NCBI GenBank assembly: GCA_035296965.1
Contig: DATGZX010000241.1
Span: forward strand, 1 to 9,818
DNA length: 9,818 nt
From: DATGZX01 sp035296965
Lineage (GTDB): Bacteria > Planctomycetota > Planctomycetia > Gemmatales > Gemmataceae
Direction: 5' to 3'
The notes beneath the pieces were generated by a model that was not told the DNA's origin, ran no database searches, and worked only from the letters and a program-made list of their open reading frames with translations. The first letter of the stretch is position 1; each line of letters opens with the position of its first letter. A program made the position numbers and the translations under genes. Of the stretch, positions 6,105 to 9,818 are shown piece after piece.

Positions 6105-6710
6105 TTATACCAGTCCCAGTCCCTCTTCGAGATACTCCACCCGTTGAGCAGCGAGCTTTCGGGCCACAGCACTCGCGCTGTTGTCGGCAGCCTGCATTCG
6201 GTACATCTTGCGATAGCGCTCCTGCAACGCACGGTCTCGCCCCCTTAGCATCTGAAGCTCTTCGCGCCACCCAGGCGGCACGATCTTGCCGAGGCACTCG
6301 ATTCGGCATTCAGCCGAAAGTGGGAACCGCACCACGGCACTGATCTCCGTTGCGGGTGTCACAGGCCGGCCCGCAACAAGAATCTCCGAAAAATCGTCTG
6401 CATCGTCAAAAGAGCGAGAAATGAAATTGTTCCAAGGCCACACCCGGATGAACCCAAGGATCTTTTCGTCTGGAACATCCAGTTCCCATTCCACGGATAC
6501 GGGAGCCCCATCAGCGAGAACCCAACAGCCGGGAGCGGTGAAGCACCACAGGATGGACAGATCGGCGCTAAGCAGCCGACATAGCTTGCGTAGCGCCGCC
6601 TCGTAGCAAAATGACGAGTCGTTCCAGTATTCGCCTCTTGACGGGTCAATGGTTGTGATTCGTGGGTCATCAAGACGAAAGCTCGCCGGATGGTACGTCC
6701 AGAGTCGCAT
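6105..6710 (-). CDS. Hypothetical protein (201 aa), first gene of the minus-strand series
   Basis: ATG at 6710 has AAGGG 7 nt upstream; a GTG nine codons earlier (6737) is an alternative start. The protein begins MRLWTYHPASFRLDDPRITT, is rich in Trp and aromatic residues through residue 100, and seems to form a mixed alpha/beta domain (WVLADGAPVSVEWELDVPDE and KILGFIRVWPWNN look like strands). Residues 148-197 are a long charged helix, likely a coiled coil (REELQMLRGRDRALQERYRK). There is no signal peptide and no recognised catalytic motif. A weak promoter could lie in the TTGATA-containing region just upstream. It leads the series of same-strand genes that includes the Cys-rich, membrane and nuclease-like proteins. 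The family is not recognised. Confidence 0.8.
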   Translation of the reverse strand: MRLWTYHPASFRLDDPRITTIDPSRGEYWNDSSFCYEAALRKLCRLLSADLSILWCFTAPGCWVLADGAPVSVEWELDVPDEKILGFIRVWPWNNFISRSFDDADDFSEILVAGRPVTPATEISAVVRFPLSAECRIECLGKIVPPGWREELQMLRGRDRALQERYRKMYRMQAADNSASAVARKLAAQRVEYLEEGLGLV

Positions 6711-6847
6711 CGAATCGCCCTTTGTACGAGTGTCCACACATCAGTTTATCAACCCCCTCCACACGCGCCAAGACGACCTCGCGCTTTTTCGTCCCTATCC
6801 ATCTCGCGTTTGAAAAGCTCAAGCCCATGCGCTAGATGTGGATCCTT

Positions 6848-6915
6848 GGGATGCTTGGGGGATGCTTGGGGACAGTTCCCCGTGGGAAATTGGGAAATTG
6901 GGGAAATTGGGGACA
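6848..6915. repeat. G-rich tandem repeats and small hairpin, REP-like
   Basis: GGGATGCTTGG occurs twice in tandem, followed by the hairpin GGGGA-CAGT-TCCCC (6868-6881) and three tandem copies of GGGAAATT-type units, ending in TTGGGGACACTCTACTTTTC. Similar GGGGACA...CCCC motifs occur in repeats mobilised by IS200-like (Y1) transposases, but none is encoded in this window. Confidence 0.5.
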
Positions 6916-7239
6916 CTCTACTTTTCTCCTTTTGCACCATGCACTTATGGAATAATTCGAGCGCCATCCTGGGGGCAAAGATGAGAGCTAATATAAGTCT
7001 CTGCTAAAAGATAAAAAGAGGCAGTTATTTTTTCTTTCTCCTTTGCCTGTTAAGAAACGACTCCCCGTCCCCTGGTTCCTCTTTCGGTCTCTCCTTCTGA
7101 TAGGCCGGCTCAGGAGTTGCCGCAATTTGCCACCTGGCGAATCGTTTCATGGCCCCCCCGACGGGGTGTCTGCCAAAGTCGTGAAATGAATGGCGCCGCC
7201 GGCCGTAAGTCGGCGATTGCCAAGGACATGGGGAAACAC

Positions 7240-7268
7240 GATTCGTTTCACCGGTGATGAAACGAATC
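7240..7268. repeat. Perfect 11-bp inverted repeat
   Basis: GATTCGTTTCA (7240-7250) and TGAAACGAATC (7258-7268) are separated by 7 bases. A related half-site GAATCGTTTCAT lies at 7139-7150. It could be an operator or a mobile-element remnant. Confidence 0.5.
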
Positions 7269-7414
7269 CGCCGGGCAGGCCGCGCGGCCGTGGTCGGCCG
7301 CACGGCGGAGTTGTGGGCCAGGCGCGGCTCCCCTCGACATGGCGAAGAAGCGTGCTGACACTTTTCTTCCAGGGTGAGGAATGGCCGGCCCCGCCGGACG
7401 AAGTACAATGATGA

Positions 7415-7435
7415 GGGGAGGGACTGGCCCTCCCC
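7415..7435. repeat. Strong GC hairpin upstream of the HEPN gene
   Basis: GGGGAGGG, ACTGG, CCCTCCCC form a perfect 8-bp stem with a 5-base loop. No T tract follows on either strand, so it is not a classical terminator; a leader RNA structure or a regulator binding site is possible. A TACAAT box (7404-7409) lies just upstream but no matching -35 is apparent. Confidence 0.45.
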
Positions 7436-7495
7436 GTAACGCGGTGGCACCCGGAGGTGAGTCAGACAGACCGAGCCAGGGGCCAGCGGTAGGGG

Positions 7496-7575
7496 CCAGA
7501 GCCGAGAGCCAGCACCACGTCCGCAGACGACAGGTCAGCGCCCAGCGCCAGCGCCGGAACCCAGAGCCGAGAGCC
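7496..7575 (+). repeat. Direct repeat of 15 bp in the HEPN upstream region
   Basis: CCAGAGCCGAGAGCC occurs at 7496-7510 and again at 7561-7575, 65 bp apart, in a low-complexity GC-rich leader. Confidence 0.45.
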
Positions 7576-7640
7576 GCAGAACGATCCGACGGGACGACGA
7601 ATTCGCCTCCGGTGCCGGTCCCCGGCTCGGAGTTGACGCG

Positions 7641-8072
7641 GTGAACCGAAAACAATGGCAGAAGGTGGCCCTGGAGAGGCTCAAGGACGCCAAGGCCCTC
7701 CTGGGGCGGAAGCGCTGGGCCGGTGCCTACTACATGAGCGGCTACGTCATCGAATGCGGGCTCAAATCGTGCCTGCTCCGGCACCTGGGCGAGTCCGACG
7801 CGATCTTCGGCGACGAGAAGTACCTCAAGCGCCTGGCCGACTGCTGGACGCACGATCTCGTGAAGCTGGTCAGTTTGGCCGGGTTGGAGGCGGACTTCGG
7901 GGTCGCGCGTGGCGCGAACACGACCCTGGACGCTTACTGGGGCGTCGTGAAGGACTGGAAGGAAACCTCCCGCTATGTTGAGACGAGGCCCGAGGCCGAG
8001 GCCAGGGCGATGTTCGAGGCCGTAAGCCAAAAGCCGGACGGTGTGTTCCAATGGATACAGTCACGCTGGTAG
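7641..8072 (+). CDS. HEPN-domain protein (143 aa)
   Basis: GTG at 7641 is preceded by GGAG 8 nt upstream. The helical protein has the HEPN layout: a first long helix pair with RWAGAYYMSGYVIECGLKSC (residues 25-44), and a second part with R64-L-A-D-C-W-T-H71-DLVKL. This matches the R-x(4-6)-H motif that forms the RNase active site in many HEPN toxins, followed by the usual H-D-L-x-x-L context. The length is normal for a single-domain HEPN protein. Its last 22 nt overlap the next gene (start at 8051), so the two are probably translated together. No MNT nucleotidyltransferase partner is seen. It may be a ribonuclease toxin or defence component, or a non-catalytic RNA-binding HEPN. Confidence 0.85.
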   Translation: MNRKQWQKVALERLKDAKALLGRKRWAGAYYMSGYVIECGLKSCLLRHLGESDAIFGDEKYLKRLADCWTHDLVKLVSLAGLEADFGVARGANTTLDAYWGVVKDWKETSRYVETRPEAEARAMFEAVSQKPDGVFQWIQSRW

Positions 8073-8731
8073 ACGAGCAGATCAGAGACGGCGAGAAGCT
8101 GCTCGACCGGCTGGCCCAAGAGGGCCTTCCCGTCCGCGCCGCGGGCTGGGTGAAGCCGATGGACGAGGACCGCTGGTCCCTCTACCTCGTGACCCCCCTT
8201 GTGGACGAACAAGGGCCGATAGGCGCTTACCGTGAGGTCTATCGCGTCCTCCGGTCGCTTGAGGATGTGCGGGTTAAGGATTACGAAGTCAAGCTGGTCG
8301 GGGAAGGCCAGCGCATCGCTAGTGATTTGCTGGAGGCTCAACCGCGGTATCCCGCCCGCGGGCCGCAGCTTAGCCGACTCACCTCTGTCGGCGGGATGCC
8401 GGTCGAAGGGGTGTACGTCTACCCGCTCGCCAAGATGCGGCTTTGCCTCCCCGTCGCGTACGTCTACCGCCGCGAAGACAGCCCCGGGTCGAGGCATTGG
8501 CACAGGAACAGCCGAATCATCGCCCCTGCCCCTACCATGCGGCGCCCCGGATTTCTCCTTGTGCTGGAAGCCACTGACAGGCAAGTAATTCTGATTTTCG
8601 CAGTCCCCTGCGACGAGCAAGGCTCCATACCGCAGCAGACGCAGGAAGAGTACGAGGACCTGGCGGACCAGACGTTTACCAGCGTGCGCCCGGGGCAAGA
8701 AAAGGTGTCAGGATCCTTTTCCGGTCTTTGA
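8051..8731 (+). CDS. HEPN-partner hypothetical protein (226 aa)
   Basis: The start at 8051 overlaps the HEPN gene by 22 nt, indicating translational coupling. The N-terminal 125 residues look like one domain: a helix (TLVDEQIRDGEKLLDRLAQE), strands (AAGWVKPMDEDRWSLYLVTP), a Tyr-rich helix (GAYREVYRVLRSL), another strand (DYEVKLVGEG) and the segment EGVYVYPL. I remember similar uncharacterised proteins from planctomycete-like genomes, but no function. It lacks the GSxxxG/DxD signature of an MNT antitoxin. Residues 127-210 are less regular. The last ten or so residues (KVSGSFSGL) are encoded by the inverted-repeat element at 8704-8768, so the natural C-terminus was probably replaced. It may be an antidote, modifier or effector for the HEPN protein. 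Confidence 0.75.
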   Translation: MDTVTLVDEQIRDGEKLLDRLAQEGLPVRAAGWVKPMDEDRWSLYLVTPLVDEQGPIGAYREVYRVLRSLEDVRVKDYEVKLVGEGQRIASDLLEAQPRYPARGPQLSRLTSVGGMPVEGVYVYPLAKMRLCLPVAYVYRREDSPGSRHWHRNSRIIAPAPTMRRPGFLLVLEATDRQVILIFAVPCDEQGSIPQQTQEEYEDLADQTFTSVRPGQEKVSGSFSGL

Positions 8732-8768
8732 CCCTTTTCCGGTCTTTCACCCTGAAAAAGGGTCCTGA
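8704..8768. repeat. REP/MITE-like inverted repeat with internal direct repeats
   Basis: TCAGGATCCTTTT (8708-8720) and AAAAGGGTCCTGA (8756-8768) are inverted arms with one mismatch. Between them CCTTTTCCGGTCTTT occurs twice (8715-8729 and 8733-8747) with an 18-bp period. The element overlaps the end of the 226-codon gene and supplies its stop codon. Confidence 0.7.
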
Positions 8769-8779
8769 TGCTCCTTCAG

Positions 8780-8869
8780 TGAGCAAAGTGGGTCCAATCG
8801 AGGCGCAAGGACTTCCCTTCTCAAGACTTGCGCGCCGGGACCCACTTTGCTCAGGTGAGCAAAGTGGGG
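8780..8869. repeat. Long inverted repeat plus third arm copy
   Basis: TGAGCAAAGTGGGTCC (8780-8795) is the perfect 16-bp reverse complement of 8838-8853. The interior can extend the stem through GGCGCAAG and CTTGCGCGCC with a bulge. A third copy of the arm, TGAGCAAAGTGGGG, follows in direct orientation at 8856-8869. It looks like a non-autonomous repeat element. Confidence 0.75.
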
Positions 8870-8958
8870 TGGGCTGAATCGTGCCGCGCTGCCGTCGCGG
8901 TTCCGGGTGACGCCGCACCCGGATTGCCAGGTCGCAAACCGCTTGCGTCACCGACTCA

Positions 8959-9507
8959 TCACAAGGGCGGCAGCAGGGCCAGCAGGACGGCGGCGATGTT
9001 CCAGGCGTCGTCGCCGCCGCGGTGGTGCGTTCCTTCCAGCGGCAGGCCGAGCATCGCCAGCGCCGCCTCCATGCCGACCTCGTGGTGCAGGCCGCGGCAG
9101 AGCGCGAACAGGTTCTTGACGTTCAGGTGCGTCGGGCCGAACGGGTACTTGACGCCAAAGGAGCGGCATTGTCGCTCGAACTGGTTGCGATCGTAGTCCC
9201 CGTAGCTGGCGAAGGTGCGCTGATCGCCCTGGTACTTTCCCCGCAGCAGCCGGCACGCCTCCTCGAACGAGATGCCGCCCTCGACCTCGACCTGCGTCAG
9301 CGTGGTGAGCTGCGTGCAGAACGGGCTGACGCGCGAGCGCTGCGGCCGGACGAGGATCGACTCGCGCCCCTCGCGCCGGCGCCGGCGCACATCGATGGTG
9401 CAGACGCCGATCTCGATGATCTCGTTTTCCTGCCCCGCGGGCGGTGCGCCTTCCCAGCAGGTCGCCTCCACGTCGATGACCAGGATCTGATCGAGTCGCT
9501 TGGCCAT
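8959..9507 (-). CDS. DEDDh 3'-5' exonuclease (RNase T / ERI1-KapD-like)
   Basis: The 182-aa protein is a single exonuclease domain. Exo I is D12-V-E14 (VIDVEATCW), Exo II lies in SYGDYDRNQF (D104/D106), and Exo III is H162-R-G-G-D-D167 (HHRGGDDAWNIA), the H-x4-D form of the DEDDh group. The motif SPFCTQLTTLTQ after the first strand is characteristic of the ERI1/KapD-like branch. Two metal ions bound by these acids would hydrolyse RNA or DNA from the 3' end. ATG at 9507 has GGAGG about 9 nt upstream inside the end of the preceding gene, and the two are joined as TGA-A-ATG with a 1-nt gap, so they form an operon with the RecQ-like gene. Confidence 0.92.
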   Translation of the reverse strand: MAKRLDQILVIDVEATCWEGAPPAGQENEIIEIGVCTIDVRRRRREGRESILVRPQRSRVSPFCTQLTTLTQVEVEGGISFEEACRLLRGKYQGDQRTFASYGDYDRNQFERQCRSFGVKYPFGPTHLNVKNLFALCRGLHHEVGMEAALAMLGLPLEGTHHRGGDDAWNIAAVLLALLPPL

Positions 9508-9508
9508 T

Positions 9509-9817
9509 TCAGGCGCCCTCCGCGCGGCGCAGTACCTCGGCGAACGGCACGTCCTCCAGCGCCCCGAACAGTCGCTCCGACGTCAGCTTGTTCCGCGACA
9601 GCCGCGGTGACGACAGCCCGCACAGGAAGCGCGCCAGCGCCCGCGGCTCGCGCAGCAGGTCGCCGCGCTCGCCCCGCAGCGACACCGCCTGTCGCCAGAC
9701 GTCGGCGTCGATGACCCCTTGTGCCCGCGGCAGCAGGCGCGCCGGCTTCCGCCCGCCGAGGCACCAGGCACAGCGGCCGCACGGCTGGGGGAGCGGCTCG
9801 CCGAAGTGCGCCCCCAG
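9509..9817 (-). CDS. RecQ-family ATP-dependent DNA helicase, C-terminal part (5' end outside the window)
   Basis: The frame is open from the window edge to TGA at 9511-9509 (102 codons). It begins LGAHFGEPLPQPCGRCAWCL, matching the end of the RecQ zinc-binding domain, where a helix ending in YFGE is followed by three of the four zinc cysteines (C13, C16, C19 here). After that comes an 80-residue C-terminal region (LARFLCGLSSPRLSRNKLTS, then LEDVPFAEVLRRAE), shorter than a usual winged-helix plus HRDC tail, pointing to a short RecQ variant. The helicase core is beyond the window. The assignment is inferred from this fragment only. It is coupled to the exonuclease gene just downstream. Confidence 0.8.
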   Translation of the reverse strand: MGAHFGEPLPQPCGRCAWCLGGRKPARLLPRAQGVIDADVWRQAVSLRGERGDLLREPRALARFLCGLSSPRLSRNKLTSERLFGALEDVPFAEVLRRAEGA

Positions 9818-9818
9818 G

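Larger units (their letters stand above)
6738..7640. other. Long intergenic region with repeats, no convincing gene
   Basis: About 900 nt separate the minus-strand series from the HEPN gene. Open frames here have low-complexity or arginine-rich translations without start signals and are read as chance. The stretch contains a G-rich tandem repeat block (6848-6915), an AT-rich block (about 6925-7050), a palindrome (7240-7268), a strong hairpin (7415-7435) and a 15-bp direct repeat (7496-7510 and 7561-7575). It also marks the change from the lower-GC block to high-GC DNA. Confidence 0.6.

Noticed and set aside
5839..6309. 156-codon open frame on the minus strand
   Set aside because: Its first half lies in another frame of the 201-aa gene and has no start signal; the supported gene is the shorter one starting at 6024.
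5675..6343. 222-codon open frame on the plus strand
   Set aside because: It is antisense to three better supported minus-strand genes; its translation is Ser/Arg-rich without domain features.
1236..6710. Integron cassette array, suggested by the evenly spaced same-strand genes
   Set aside because: The gaps that I inspected show no paired GTTRRRY/RYYYAAC core sites or attC-like folded repeats.
6711..6760. Sigma70-type promoter upstream of the 201-aa gene (TTGATA with a TACAAA-like box)
   Set aside because: The best -10 candidate is about 20 nt from the -35, too far for confidence.
6749..6967. 72-codon open frame on the minus strand through the G-rich repeats
   Set aside because: Much of it is encoded by tandem repeats, and no domain is recognisable; possibly a remnant of something, but not supportable.
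7025..7450. 141-codon open frame on the minus strand
   Set aside because: Arg/Pro-rich translation, no ribosome binding site, and it spans the palindrome at 7240-7268; treated as non-coding.
7248..8051. 267-codon open frame on the minus strand over the HEPN gene
   Set aside because: It is antisense to the HEPN gene, which has a clear motif and start; high GC makes long antisense frames common.

Overview
This window looks like a stretch of an accessory region from a GC-rich bacterium. The transposase at the left edge, the HEPN protein and its partner resemble proteins I associate with Planctomycetota (Gemmata-like genomes). That is an inference from remembered family resemblance and cannot be confirmed here. 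Base composition is uneven: bases 9601-9660 are about 78% GC, while bases 5341-5400 are about 47% GC. This fits a foreign block in the middle of the window.

Layout. (1) Bases 2-1118 hold a DDE transposase whose helix-turn-helix part and catalytic part lie in different frames, with a run of nine A at the junction. (2) Bases 1236-6710 hold a minus-strand series of at least six genes: a 201-aa unknown, a 61-aa Cys-rich protein, a 134-aa unknown, a multi-pass membrane protein, a 91-aa putative protein and a 314-aa protein with a PD-(D/E)XK nuclease-like motif. Once the insertion sequences are removed, the gaps between them are only 56-80 nt, so they may be one transcription unit. (3) Two complete insertion sequences sit inside this series. 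An IS630-family element (2579-3595, TA duplication) lies between two genes. An ISAs1-family element (3713-4978, perfect 17-bp ends, 10-bp target duplication) cuts the membrane protein gene in two, and the original 141-codon reading frame can be rebuilt exactly. (4) Bases 6740-7640 are non-coding as far as I can see and hold several repeats and hairpins. (5) Bases 7641-8731 hold a HEPN-domain gene overlapping a 226-codon partner gene, which runs into a repeat element. (6) Bases 8704-8869 carry two different REP/MITE-like inverted-repeat structures. (7) Bases 8959-9817 hold, on the minus strand, a DEDDh 3'-5' exonuclease and, 1 nt upstream of it, the C-terminal end of a RecQ-family helicase.

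The gene functions that can be stated are transposition (three transposases), probable nucleic-acid cleavage (PD-(D/E)XK protein, HEPN protein) and DNA unwinding or end processing (RecQ plus exonuclease). No tRNA, rRNA or CRISPR array was seen. The most interesting candidates are the interrupted PD-(D/E)XK/membrane-protein gene series, the HEPN pair, and the coupled RecQ-exonuclease genes.
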